Source of the DNA: Macrophomina tecta | Lineage: Eukaryota > Ascomycota > Dothideomycetes > Botryosphaeriales > Botryosphaeriaceae | Direction: 5' to 3' | Assembly: GCA_024180945.1 (NCBI GenBank) | Contig: JAKSGN010000016.1 | Span: 62,001 to 126,000 of the forward strand | Length of the DNA stretch: 64,000 nt | Part shown: positions 25,292 to 38,553 of the stretch, piece after piece | Layout: each line of letters opens with the position of its first letter | Position numbering within the stretch: position 1 is the first letter of the stretch | Notes under the pieces: generated by a model | What the model was told of the DNA's origin: nothing | Database searches by the model: none | The model's input: the letters and a program-made list of their open reading frames with translations, nothing else | Position numbers and translations under genes: made by a program

Positions 25292-28200
25292 GTATACTTA
25301 TAGTATCTAAATCTTATTCGGAATGCCGTTTTCTACTCTTTACCTTTCTTAATACGGACTAGGTAGTAGCCTTCTCTAAGGTCTAGCTTAGTAAAATACT
25401 TAGCGTTATAAAGTTTATCTTGCAGCTCGTCGATACGAGGTAGGAAATACTAGTTTTTAATAGTAATATCGTTTAGTTATCTATAGTTAATATAAAGACA
25501 TAGTTTATTATTTTTCTTTAGAATAAATAGAATAGGATAACTAGCCGGTAATAATAATAGGCGTATATATTCTCGTTCTAGGTTTTTTTTAATATACTTC
25601 TTTAAGACCTCTGCCTCTTTCTCTAAAAGTAAGTATATAAGCTTAAACGCAGGTTACGTTCTAGGTATTAGGGGTATCTCGTAGTTCTATAGTTTATATT
25701 CTAGTAATTATTATTTACCTCTTTTCTAGAATAGTCGTTAGAGGTCCTAGAATTCTTATAGAACGGTTTCTAGTTCTAGTGTTAGTACTAATTTATCTAT
25801 AGTAGGTCTTATAATTCCACTAAGGTCTGCATTATTCTTAACTACTAAAATATCTTATTTAACGATGTCTATCTATCCGTAAGCGAATAGGTTATATTTT
25901 CTATAAATTCTCTAGGGGTAGTCTTCTTCGACTAGTTTTAGAACGTTATTATCTTTCTAGCGGAGGCCCCTTATTATACGAGCTAGGATTTTCTACTCGT
26001 ATTCTAGGCTTATTTTAACGAAGATTATATACACCTTTTCTTCTTAGTTTCTTATGCAGTTTAATACATTTATTAAGATTTTCTAGATATCTAGGGGGTC
26101 TTTCTTAACTATTAGTATTCTTCTAGTGGTTACTAGGTATCTAGCGTATTTCTTATTTAGAAAGGTAACTATTCTTTTCTTCTATTAGATATACGGTTCG
26201 TAAGTTTTAAACTACGGGATTTCTAGAATAATATCGTGTTCTAGTATAGAGGTTACGTCGAGCGTAATCTTCTCTATATATTTCTCGATAGTAAGCTTTA
26301 CGGGTTCTATTTTAACTCGAATCTATTCTTTATCGTATAAGGCGACTAACCCGTCTACTATTTTTAATAAGTAGGGGTAGTCTTTTCTCATAAGTCGAAT
26401 ATTATTTTAGGTAGCGAAGATATAGCTAATAAAGTTACCTTCTACTCCGCTATTAAGTATAGCTATTATAGTTCGTTCGTAGATAGTTACTAGTATTCTA
26501 AGAACTTTTTCTAAGGTACGTATACCGTTCGGTATACGTAAAGCCTAGTTAAGGGACCTATCTACCGGCTACTCCTAGGGTCCCTAACTAGGGAGGCCGT
26601 TTAGTTTTTTAATAAGTATCGGCTTGCTATTTTCTTATAGAAGTAGAAGTCCTAGTTCTCGGCTAGGATTAGTAATTTCTTTTACTATATCTAGTATCCA
26701 CGCCTAATACGGCACTGCTAGTAGATCCGATTATTATAGACCTAGTATTTAAAGGTAGGTATAGCGTATTTTTTTCTTAGAATCTATCGTAGGGTATTTT
26801 ATACCCTTATTACTATTTTATATATACTAAGGGTTAGCGCTATATTCCGTAAGTACGCGCGGTCTCATTATTACTATACTTCCCGGGCCTTACTTTCGAG
26901 CTAGGTTGCTACTTCATCAGCTAAGGCGAGGGGTAATTTCTTTTAGGGGTACTATATACTATTTTCGTAGAATTAAGAGCTAAGCTTCCCGTTCTTTACC
27001 TAGTATTACTAAGGTAGTAGGTCTATTCTTAATCTAGAAATCTAATTAATTATAGAGACGAGGCTAGCTTCGATGCGCCTTATATCTTCGTATCTATTTA
27101 GGTACTCCGTAATTTGGTCGAGTATAGCTTAATTCTACTATTACTCTATATTCCCTATTTTACTAGATTCGGGTATACTATTGTAGAGTTCGCCTATATC
27201 GCTATCGACTAGCTCGTTGTCGTAGAGAAAGTTATTAATTAGGTTATTAATTTCTAGTACTTTCTCGTTACGTGTAGCTAGGTTTAGCTATCGTAGCTCG
27301 GAGGGGTACTACTTAATAGCTTATTTATCGCTTTAGTAGGTTATATAGTTATTATTATAGTAGGCGGTCTAACTTATAGCCGTATAGTTAACTTCTTTAC
27401 TTAGAGTAGACGCGGAGCGAGGTTTCTTCTCTTTCTAAGTAGTAACGGTAGTAGTCTTACTAGTTTTATTTCGTTATAGGTAGTAGTACTAGGAGTTCTA
27501 CTTATCTCCGTAGTAGGTGTAGAGTTCTTTATTAAAGCATTCTACTTCTTACTCCATCTATAGGCGCTAGGGTCGGTGTTTATACTAGTTACCCTTATTA
27601 CTTTATTAAGCGGCGTTTAATTTTATAGCATCGCCTCCTTCTTACATATAGCGTGGTCGTGTAGAACGTAAGATATTAGCTTTATAGTTTTTTTTATACT
27701 TCTCTAATTAGCGCTCGAAGAGGCGGTTATCGCATTTAATAGCTAGCTTAATAAGCTCATCTAGGATCTTAGGGTTATCTTATATTATAAGTTAATCTTT
27801 AACCCTCTCTTTAAGTCCTCGGTAGTAGTAGTCTATAAGGGCGCGGTCAGACTAATCGTCTAGGTACGCGGCGGTCTTTTAGAACTCTATAGTATAGTCT
27901 ACTACTAAGGTCTTCTAGTAGATATTTATAACGGCTTATCGGGTCTTATTAACTTCGTCGAGGTCTCCGAAGCTCTACTTAATCTAAGTTACGAAGTATT
28001 TATAGCTACTAAAGACCTTCTTAGTATTTTTTTTACGTATCTCTAGTTCTTTCTCTATTCGGTCTCTAAGGTAGGGCTCGAACCACTATACCATAGTATT
28101 ACGGAGGTAGATAGTAGCGAATATTATCTTTTTATCATCTATAGGGAAGTCTCTAGAGTTAAAGAAGAAGTATAGGTCGAGTTATAAGAGAAAGATTTAG

Positions 28201-28592
28201 AGCTTCTTTTAGTTATTATAGAATAGGTCTAGTTTAGCCGTTTTTATACTTTAGTTAGGGGGTTAAGTTGCTATAGATACCGGAATATATACTAGCGCCG
28301 GAGTAGAGGCTATTAGAATAGCTTAGTTACGAAGTTCGCCTATTTACTAGTAGAGCTAAGTATTCTCGTTAGACCTCTTCTAAAGCTATTCGCGAAGTTC
28401 GCCGATTTAGCCCTATATATCTTAGATAACCTAAAAGAGGTCGGTTATAGTTAGCTATAGAGGGCCGTTATTATTTATATTAACGTCGTTTATCGTATTG
28501 CTTAGTTAGCGTTAAGTATCTAGTAATACTACCTTATCATTAAATATTTCTCTCCTCGGAACTACCTTTTCTTATAAGAATAGTAGTTAAAG
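25292..28592 (-). mobile_element. Gypsy-2 internal region, 5' part
   Basis: Reverse complement of the Gypsy-1 gag, protease and first part of reverse transcriptase. With 14578-17167 it reconstitutes one minus-strand element disrupted by Gypsy-1. It is heavily RIP-mutated, with no open frame. Confidence 0.75.
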
Positions 28593-29373
28593 TATAATGG
28601 CGGCCTCTTCTACTAGACTTCGAAGTTACCTAGTAGGGTTAGGTAGCGGTAAGGTTCTCCTTAAAGAATAAGAGAAGGGTAAAGGATTAGAATAATAGAT
28701 AATAAGTATATAATAAGTCGGTGCGTGGTGTGCGTTAGGCTTATTATCTTTAATAAGTCTATATTAGAATCTTAAGTTAACTATAAAAATTAAAGTACTA
28801 TCTAAGAAGTATATCTATATACTATAGAAAATATATAGTAATCTATAGATAGTAGTAGATAGTTAGTATTCTTTATTATCTAAGTATTATAGAGGATAGT
28901 CATAATTCTTTATTATCTAGTAGGCCCGGTAGATCCCACGTAACTTAGGCGCTAATACTTATTTTCTAAAATCCGACTTCTGCACCAGTTAGAAAAGTAT
29001 TTTACCGCTAGATTATTATTCTCTTAACTATATAAGTTATCCGACTTTCTCCCATCCGTTTTTCTAGTCTAAAGTCGGTTTCTAGAATTCGTAATTCTTT
29101 CTTTATAGGTATTCTTTTCCTACGGGAATCTATCCGGGTCGGTATTCTTATAGTCTTACTATGCCGCGTAGGTATTACTCTTATGTAGGTTTCTATTACT
29201 GCCTTATCTAGGCCTATACGCGCCGTCTTTTCCTAAGGCTAGTTTTTCTATGCGGGTGCCTTAGTCGTGCGGCTCTACTACTTATAAGGGTTTCTAGCCC
29301 CTGCGGTGCCTTTTCCCGTGCGGGCTTTTTGCCCGTGGGGTTATAAAGCCCTTATCCCCTGGGGTTCGTAACA
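28593..29373 (-). repeat. Gypsy-2 5' LTR
   Basis: A complete 781-bp LTR in minus orientation. Read on the minus strand it starts TGTTACGAAC and ends CCATTATA. It is homologous to the Gypsy-1 LTRs but about 40 bp longer. Its outer end (CCCCTGGGGTTCGTAACA) is less mutated than the Gypsy-1 copies. Confidence 0.8.
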
Positions 29374-31712
29374 AGTAAAGGCCTAGCACGCGAATAGTAT
29401 ACGAAAAGTAGCCTATAAACAGGCTTAATTTATAGTAAATAAATACTAGATCGATCTACTCTAGTCCAACAATAAGCCTCTTAAGACTTAGGGGGTAAAG
29501 ATTAATAAAATTAATAATTACGAGGACTCGGCTAGCTTATACTAGTCTAATATAATAATCTACCTAATCTAGGTGCTGCTAGAGGAAACCGTGCCCTAAG
29601 AGAACGTAATATTATAGCGGATATTAATCTAAACCTAATTATCTATAGATTAAGGACTCGTAACTTACGTAAAGATATATATATTACGTTAATTTATAAT
29701 AATATATTTAGTTACTAAATGCTATTTACATCTTTTCTCGTATCTTTTTAGGAACCTACTCTAATAAAAGTATAAGCATCGCCTATAGGCCTACTACGTA
29801 TTTACCGAGATTAACTACTACCTAAATCTCATTTCTATAAGAATATTTTTAACTACCTAATAAAAACCCACCTACTAGAGGTAATTTAAATAGAACTCTA
29901 GAAACTTTAGGGTAAGGAAATATAGAAGATAGTAGTACTTAGTAAAGCGAAAATCCTTAATAAGGACATTATTTTACTTACCTAGGTATTTAAGTATAAG
30001 CTTAATAAACACGGCTAGCTTACTAAGGTTAAAGTACGTATCTATATAAGAGGAGACCTTTAGGCTACTTAATAGAATACTTATACGGCTACTCTTATCT
30101 TTCGGATTTTCCGAGCCTTAATTGCTATTATCTACGCTTTTAACTTAGAAATGCGCTAGTACGATGTTATAAATACATTCCCTTATATTCTACTTAAGGA
30201 AAGGATATACTATTAACCCCTAGAAGAACTAAAGCTTAAATAAGGCTAAATTCTTCGTTTACTTTAAGCGCTTTATAGCCTTAAAAAGTTACTAGCTCTC
30301 TAGTAATGGTACTTCTATAAATTCTTAGAAGAGCTTAGTTTAACTTAAATACCTAATACGCCTTACTTATATTTAAACGATTGCCTGTTCGTCTTCTTCT
30401 TTATAGATAACGTTATTATAGTATACTATAGGTAAGATAAATCTTTTATAGATACTTTCTAAGAAGACTTACTTAAACGCTATAAGATAATTTTAGAAGA
30501 TAATAGTTTCTAGCCTTATGTATTATAAGAAACTAAGAGTAGAAGCTTCTATAGCTCTCTTAGAAATTATATATCTCTAGCCTTATTACTCGCTATAGTA
30601 TTAGTAAAAGTTACTTTTCTTTAACACCGCTTTCTTTAGATAAAGTACTTTAAGCGAACTAAGGCATATACGTAAGCGCGTAAGATATTTACCTTTATTA
30701 AAGTAGAATTAGTTTAGCATAATTCGCGGCCACTAGTACTAGAATAGATATTATATATACCTATTTTATACTATTATTTTATTTTACTAATTCGTCTTCT
30801 CGCTATCTAGAACTTTCTTAGAGGCTCCTTAGCTACTTAGTAAGAACTAAGAAGCTCGCCTTATTCTTCTAGAATAACTATAAGGATGAAAATAATATCT
30901 TTACTATTAGTAGCAATGCAGTATTTACTAATAATTCGAATATGCGCTAAAGCTACTAAGGCTCAATTATTACTATATTCGGAGTAGCTATTAATTAGAA
31001 GGCTATTAAGTAGCCTATAATTATAACTTTAACTACTAAAGCCGAGCTTCTTATCTTATTAGAAGCCGCTAAGTAATACTTCTAGTAAAAACGCCTTTTT
31101 AGAGAAGTCTAATTCGATCTAGGCTACTAAATTAAAATATAGTATAATAATATGCAAACGCTTCGGCTTATATAGAAAAGCATTAGAAAGCTTAATACTA
31201 AGCTACGTTATATAGATATATACTACTATTAGCTGCGCTAGGAAGCCTAAGTAGGTAACGTTTACCTTTAGTAGATATCTATAGTAGTAATATTAGTAGA
31301 CGGTCTTACTAAAGCCCTATCTCGCTAGAAGTATGCTTATTTCGTTACGGCTATTAGACTTTTTCTACTCCATAATTAGCGGCTATTTATTTATATTATT
31401 TTATAAAATAAGACGCAACCCTTATAGCTTATTTAAGCTAATAGAGGACTTATATCTAATTAGATATAAGTCTCTACTAATCTTTCTAGTATTTATAGTT
31501 ATTATCCGAATACTACTTATGTGTTTTCTATACTATATACTAGTAGTACTACTAGCTTATAGTATAAAAATCGTATTTTATTATTTCTTTATTTTAGAAA
31601 TTAACTGCCTACTTTAAACGAGTCTACGAGTTTAATACTTACCTAGTTATCTATTTTACCCTTATTTCTTTTTATCACCTACTCCCCAAATAGGCAGTAC
31701 GTAAAGGGGGTG
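29374..31712 (+). mobile_element. Copia-1 internal region, right part (RT, RNase H)
   Basis: RIP-degraded Copia pol. Fragments of reverse transcriptase are readable from about 29980 (YKLNKHG) and at 30120-30240 (IIYAFNLE, then LLKERIYY). RNase H follows at about 30880-31330. The polypurine run AAAGGGGG (31703-31710) lies just before the 3' LTR. A 94-codon frame at 31333-31617 is a chance product of AT-rich DNA. The integrase region present in Copia-2 is missing here. Confidence 0.75.
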
Positions 31713-31965
31713 TATTAGATTAATTACATATATATTGCTTTTACTAAGTTATTAGAATATTTAATTTAGTAGTATTTTAGATTTAGTTATATCTTATACT
31801 CGTTGCGCACTTATCTTAGTAGATAAGTAAGTTATATACCCATTTTACCCTAGTAGGTAGAATAGATATAAGAAAAGCCCGTACGGCCTTTCTCTACTAG
31901 AGATACTATTTATTCTAATTAATTCTTTTATTATTAATTAAGCTATTACACTACTTATTCTAATA
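31713..31965 (+). repeat. Copia-1 3' LTR
   Basis: A 253-bp direct repeat of 9600-9852, with independent RIP-type differences. It borders the minus-strand Gypsy-4. Confidence 0.8.
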
Positions 31966-34900
31966 ATAAGATACTTATATTAACCATCGATCTAGTTTCT
32001 ATTAAGGATTTTTTCTACTAGCCATTCTCTATTAGCGTTATCGGGGTGTATTTCGATTTCTAGATCGGGTTCGGCATTACTATGTACGGGTTCGAGTAAG
32101 AAGATATAGAAAACTAGATATATATCTACTCGTTCTAGTAATTTAAGTTTAAAGGAAATAGGTAAAAGTTTTTACTTAATCTAATAGGGTTTAATTTTCT
32201 TATAATCTAATTTATCATTTAATTGTATAGTTTTAATATTTTTTTTTAAAAAGCTAGACTTTATTTCTCTTTTTTAGGGATGACGATGCCTAGTGCCGTC
32301 TATCGTAGTATATAGCTATTTAGTATATAGTAAATTTAATATCTCGAGCTAGTTCTTAGTATAATTCACGTAGCTAATCTGCTCTAAGTATAGCTTTTTA
32401 GGCGAGTACTTTGTAGATCTAGGGTTCTCTAAAGGCGATAGGGTCGAAACCGTAGTTAGCGTAGAAGGGCGTAGTTTATATAGCTTCTATTAATATACTA
32501 TTATACGTATATTAGACTAGCGGTAGGAGTTCGACCTAGTTATTTTACCTATAGTTTAGGTAGAATCTTAGATACTACTCTAGTATCTAGTTAGTTCATT
32601 TCGTTTATTCGTTGGTTTGTGGGTGTGCTATTATTAATATCTTATATTTAGTTCTTAGCTTATAGACTAAGGTTTACTAGAACTTAGCTCTAAATTATAG
32701 ATCCCGGTCCGTGATTATTCCTTAGGCATTCTATAGTGGGCGAAAATATATCTAAGAAAGAGGTAGGTGTAGCCCTCTACTCTAATTTTCTTATTATAAG
32801 GAATAAAGTATGCCTATTTTATTAGATAATTAATAATAACTAGAATAGTATTATATCGTGTTTTAGTCACGGGGTCTACTAAAATTAGTAGGTCGGTAAT
32901 AAAATCTATTATAACTGATTTCTAGGGTTTAGTTAGTATTATAATAAGCTATAGTTATTTATATAGTATATATCGCGCTGCCTTATTCTTTGTATATTTA
33001 TCATATTTCTAGATAACTTTTTCTACTATTTTCCTTATACGGGGAAAATAGAAGTATTTTATAAGTCGTTCTAAGGTTCTTATTATTTCTAGATATTCGT
33101 AAACTATAGATTTATAGTATTCCTTAGTTAGTTATTTGCGTAGAGGTATTAGTATGTAGATTTTTCCGTAGAATAGTATATTACCTCTATAATCTTAGAC
33201 TAGGTCGGGGTTATTATATTCGGGGGTATTTATTTATTATAGTAGTTTCTAGAATAGCGGGTTGTTATTATATTTTCTTTAAATAATTTATTTCTAAGTA
33301 GTAGTATTATCTTCTTTTTTATTTACTGCTTCTTCCGTAGTTTTTTTTAGTATAGGCGTGGGTTCTTCGTCTTGTAGTTCCTCATTATCTTTGGGCTTTT
33401 ATTTAGGTATTAGGGCTTTCGAGGGCTTATTATCGTCGATAGAGCTTTCTAGTTTTATAATAGGTGCTAGTATTCGCTCTTTTTATAGTGCGTCGAGTTC
33501 TTCGATAATTTAGGGGCGGTTAGGGCCTAATATATTATTATTATTTTATCTAAGTACTACTAGTAATAATTCCGGCTTTTCTTCTACGTGGTTAGCTCTA
33601 TAGCTAAGTATATTCGCCTTACCATTTTTATTTTCTTTATAGTAGTAGATCTTAAAGTAGAAGAGGGCGAGTTATTTTATCTATTATACTTATCTTCTAT
33701 TTAATATCTTAGTAGTTGTAAAGTATCCTAGGTTCTTATAATTTAAATATACTATAATTTTGTAGCTAGCTCCCTTAAGGTAATATTGCTATTTTTTAAA
33801 TACTATAATAATTACGAGTAGTTCTTTATTATATATCTCGTAGTTAAGTTCTGCAGATAATATTTTACGAAAGTAGTACGCGATAGGATATAATCTTTTC
33901 TTATTATCTAGCTAGCTAAGAGTAGCGCTAATAGCGTAGTCGAATATATTAGTTTTAAGATAGAGGGGCTTATTAGAATTAAATATAATTAATATAGGGG
34001 CTTCTATGAAGGCTCTTTTAAGTTAGTTAAATACTTCTTATTATAGTTCTTTCTAGGCGAATAAGGTATTCTTTTAGGTAAGTTAAATTAGCGGTTTGGC
34101 TATATAGAAGTATCGTTCGATAAACCATTAATAGAAGTTAGTAAACTCTAGAAAGGCTTATACTTTTTTAACATTTCTTAGTTTAGGCTATTTTAGAATA
34201 TTTTCTATCTTTCTTAGGTCTATAACTACCTTTTCTAGTTCGATAATAAAGCCTAGGAATTTAACCTTCTAGGTATGGAAGGTATATTTTTCTAGTTTAA
34301 CTAAGAGACTATATTCGAGTAGTTTCTAAAGAACCTTAGATATGTATTCCTTATATTCTTCTAGGGTTTCCGAGTAAATTAGAATGTTGTTAAGGTAAGC
34401 TATATAGAATCTATCTAGGTATTTCTATAGGACGTGGTTGACGAGGGCTTAGAATATAATAGGGGCATTAGTAAGTCTAAAGAGTATTACTAAATATTCG
34501 TATAGGCCGTATTAGGTTCAGAATATAGTTTTCTATTTATATTCTTCTTTAATTTAGATAAGGTGGTATCCGTCCTGTAGATCTAGTTTAGTAAAAAATC
34601 GTACTTTTAAGAGGCAATTCCTTAGTTTATTAATACGGAATAGGGGGTAGCGGTTCTTAATAGTAATATCGTTTAAAGATCTATAATTTATGTAAAGGCA
34701 TAACTTGCCTCCTAGTTTTAATATAAAGAGAATAGGTAATTCTACTAAAGACTAGAAGGGTCGGATATATTCTTTCTTTAGTAATAGGTCTAGGTATTCT
34801 CTTATTACTTATAATTCTTTTTCTAATATTAGGTATAATAGCCTAAATCGAGGTTTAGTATCTGGTTTTAGGTTAATCTCGTAGTTCTATAGTTAGTATT

Positions 34901-37354
34901 TTAGTAGTATATTTTTAATCCTTTCTCTAAAAATCTTCTTAAACTAGTGGTATTCCTTAGAAACGTTATTAAAATACTATTCGTATATTCTAGTAGGGTT
35001 ATCTTCTTCTACGGGTGTCGAGTAGTCTAGTTCTTCTTATTTAGTAGCGCTAATTTATCGGGTTTATTCTTTATTCGTAGTAGTAGGGCGGTACTATATT
35101 ATTCTAATTGCTTACCCCTTCTTTTGTGTCCTTTCTAGCGTAGCTTTCGAGATTAGGCTTATGTAGGTAATAGGTTTAGCTATAGTATATAGTTTCTATT
35201 TTAGTTCTTTTTAATTTCGTTCTTTAGACTTAAGGATAATTTCTCTATTATTCTAGTCGTATTATACTTTCTATTTCTTTTGCCAAGGGGTGCCGAGAAT
35301 AATATCGTACTTAGAAATCTTAGTAACGTCTAGATAGATATGTTCTCTATAGTCTTTATATTCGAGAATTAGTTTTAGGATTTTAATAATTATCTTTCTA
35401 TCTCTAAAGAAGCTAGATAATCTATTAACTATTCTTAGCTAATAGGGTTAGTTCTTTTCTTAGGGCTTTAGGTTAGCTTTTTCTATAAATTAGTTTAAGA
35501 CGTAGTTTCCTTATAATACTAAGTTAATAAGGGTGAGCGCTCGTCATTCGTTAATCTTTATTATAATAACTTAGTAGTTTCTGTATTCTATAGAGTTCCC
35601 TTCGTTCTTTAGTAGGTATTCTATAGTGTTTCCGGTTAATACTACTATAGTTCTATAGGGCAGGGGGCTCGCCTACTATAGCCCTAGTTTAGTAGGCATT
35701 TCTAGTTTTTTAGATAGTACCCGCTAATGTTCTTAGCTTCTTAGTAAGTTAGGCAGGCTTCGATGCTATAGATAGACTAGTAGAGAGTATTATAATCGGG
35801 AGTTTCAGGTTATTCTTTAGTGGCCGAGGTAGTTCTTTTATTATTAGTCCGCCGATTACTAGTCTACTTGTTTGGATAGTTCCTACTAATATATCTATGC
35901 TTTCTATAGTAGAAGTAAAGACTTTTTTTACGTCGGCGTTATTCTTCTTCCGGCGCTAGCCGGGGGGTTTCTTCGTTAGTTAGTATCTAGGTCTATAGGG
36001 TCCCCTAGTGGCAGACTATTACAGGATTAGGCGGTATTAGTAGCATTTCTAGGAAATCTTCTCGTTTCCCGGAAGCGATTATATATACATAAGTTGATTT
36101 AGATTACAGTACGTACTATTTCCTAGTACGTAGTAGGTAGCTTAGTATGGGCGAATTTATTCTTAATATAGTTCTTAAGTCCCTCGTAGTAGAGTATGCG
36201 TAAGACCTCGTTATTCTATTTAAGGCATAAGGCATATAGTCAGAATTAGATAGTATAGTTAGTGGCTAATTTAATTTATTTTAGGTGGTGGATTTAATAG
36301 GCGGTATCTTAGTAGTAATTCTTATTATTAAACGTAGCATGTAGTGCCTCGGTAAATTTTTTAAAACTATTAATAATTTCTTTAGTTTCTTCGTGTGGCT
36401 CAGCGCCGTCCTAGTTAATCTAGTATAGTTCGAACTATTTAGCGGTATTATCCCTTAGGTAAGAGCTGGCGAATAGTACCTTTTAGGTATTATCTTAAAA
36501 GGAGGTTCGATATATATAGAAGTACGTTCGGATTTATTATAGAAATTCGTCTAGTTGTCCTCTAGTTCTATTAAATGTGTCTGGGGCCTTGATTTTTAGT
36601 TTAAAGGCTAGAGGTGCGATTAGGTCTACGGGTTTAGGGTTTAAGGCGGGTCCTTACGTAACTTTCTAGTTGGTTATCGGGGTCTGTGTCGGATGGGTAG
36701 TCGCAGGAGTTAGGTTTTAGGTTAGGCGAGCTATTTATTCGGATTACTCCTATTAGCCGAGTTCGAGGCGCTATATAGTGGCTTAAAGGTTCTAGATAAG
36801 CCCGTATAGGGTCTGCGTGGGGTTTTAAGGTTGAGGTTGGGGCGGGGGTTGTTTCTCGGTCATGGGCACGTCTTCCCCTTGGGGGTTATACTAGGGTGGG
36901 AAATTCTCGTTGTTTATGGTTAGTGTTCTTTACTAGGTGATTACCTCCGGTGCCTATAGGGTAGTGGTTAAAGTGTTACGCCGTTACTCTTTCTAGGGGA
37001 GGTCGGGCGTATCGTTGGGTAGCGTAGGCTTTCGGGGGGCTGTGGCGGTAGGCAGGGGAGGGTCGCACGTAATATTAGGGTAAGAATTAATTGATAAGTT
37101 AACCACGAGGGTCCTATCTACTGTGAACGAGTGTGCTCTATATACTATAGGAAATAGTAGTTGTGACCGCTGGCTGTGACCGCGGTGATTCTGGTGGTTA
37201 GGTTGAGTGGTCAGGCCTTGGCGTTGTGACCGCGGTGTTGTTGCTGAGTCATTAAGGTGGTTACGGGCGTCTTGTGTCTTGGCTGCGTTGTGCTGGTGGG
37301 TCCGATTTCCTTTAGCTTAGCGCTTCCTCTCCTTCCCTTCTTGCTGCGCCGTAA
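31966..37354 (-). mobile_element. Gypsy-4, minus strand, with 5' LTR at right
   Basis: A different Ty3/Gypsy lineage in minus orientation. Integrase lies at about 32300-33200, reverse transcriptase and RNase H at 33700-34900, protease at about 35100-35650, a zinc-knuckle gag end near 35990-36060, and gag up to about 37050. The 5' LTR is about 37085-37354, and read on the minus strand it begins TGTTACGGCGCAGC. RIP is strong on the left and fades towards the right, where GC-rich stretches survive. The 3' LTR is absent, probably lost at the Copia-1 junction. Confidence 0.65.
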
Positions 37355-38356
37355 CACTACGTATACTAATAAAAGATTAGCTTAATTAATTTCGCTATAG
37401 TCTTTACTCGGCCGGATATTGCCTTTGTAGTATCGAGACTAGCGGAATTCCTTATAAACCCTTTAGCCACCTATTTCCTTATAGCTACTAGGGTTCTATA
37501 ATACCTTACAGGAACTAAACACCTTACTATCGAATATAACGGACTCTATACGTGGTAACAAAACGTATTTCTCTACAGCAGCGATACATCCTTCGCAACC
37601 GATAAGCAAACTAGAAAGTCACATCAAGGATATGTCTTTTAGCTTTTCTCTAGCCCAGTTGACTAGAAAGTAAGCAAGCAACGGACGGTCACAACATTAA
37701 GCACAGAAGCTAAGTTCCTTGCCCTTTCACTAACGGCAAAGGAGCTTATTTAGTAGAGCCGTTTCTTTAAGCAAATTGACCTAAATCCTAATCATCACCT
37801 GTTCATTCAGTGTAATAACCAAGCTACCATTGGCATCCTCGATGAATCAGCTCCAAAGTGTTACGACGGACCCGACCGTGTTGGGTTTCAGTCGGCGCGT
37901 AAGACCATTCGGCCAACCTCCCGTCAACTCTCAGTCGACAAAAGGTTCAGCAATGATCAGCCTGGTGGCTGATCGTGCCCCAACAACTCTATATACAGGT
38001 AGGTCCGTAACACAAAGCTAAACACTAAGCTTCGTCACATTGATATTCATCAACACTAGTTACGCCAGGAAGTCCAACAACAGTATATCAGGCTTCAGTA
38101 GACCCCTACAGCTAAGATAATAGCTGATGGACTAACAAAACCACTTCCACCTCAAAGATTTAAGCTATTCCGTAATCAGCTTAATCTTACAGACATCAGT
38201 CATTTAGTTTAGTAGGACTAAGAAGGAGATGTACCCTTCTCTTTAGCCCTTTTCTTAACTAAATTGCTAACTATTTTTCTATCTTTGTTTCTTCCTTTAC
38301 ATTATTATTGGCTAAACAGTCATAAATCACATCAATAGTGCTTTATGAAGGGGGTG
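37355..38356 (+). mobile_element. Copia-3, 3' part (RNase H), lightly mutated
   Basis: C-terminal end of a Copia polyprotein: DIAFVVSRLAEFL near 37420, a GYVF box near 37630, STEAKFLALSL near 37715, then DGLTKPLPPQRFK near 38125, the usual end of Copia RNase H. It is interrupted at 37859-38012 by a small TG...CA element. A polypurine run GAAGGGGG precedes the LTR at 38357. It shows far fewer stop codons than Copia-1 and Copia-2. Confidence 0.75.
37859..38012. mobile_element. 154-bp TG...CA insertion with 5-bp target duplication
   Basis: It starts TGTTACGACGGACC and ends GGTCCGTAACA, giving near-perfect terminal inversions. It is flanked on both sides by CAAAG (37854-37858 and 38013-38017). 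Removing it and one CAAAG restores the Copia-3 RNase H frame (SAPK joined to LNTKLRHIDIHQH). It is a solo LTR or small non-autonomous element. Confidence 0.8.
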
Positions 38357-38553
38357 TGTCAACCATCACCACCATTGCCGTTGCGGATTGCCGTCATTCG
38401 TATCTTTTCAACCACCAGTTTTATACTTTTAGCATCACACCACCAAGACACCATCATCACCTCATGTACCCTCCCCACTATCATGTATATATACTGTCGC
38501 TTCAATACTATTCAATGAGGCAGCAGTGAACCTCAATTCCTCACTGTTCAACA
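38357..38553 (+). repeat. Copia-3 3' LTR
   Basis: About 197 bp, starting TGTCAACC after a polypurine run and ending TTCAACA. It contains a TATA-like TATATATACT near 38486. It abuts the broken transposase, so this element seems to have inserted into it. Confidence 0.65.

Noticed and set aside
31333..31617. 94-codon plus-strand frame, very hydrophobic
   Set aside because: It lies inside RIP-degraded Copia-1 and its composition is explained by AT-rich DNA; there is no family match and no gene context.
9058..37354. Regular CTAG/TAG-rich texture that could suggest a satellite or CRISPR-like array
   Set aside because: There is no constant repeat unit or spacing; the texture is the product of RIP on LTR elements.
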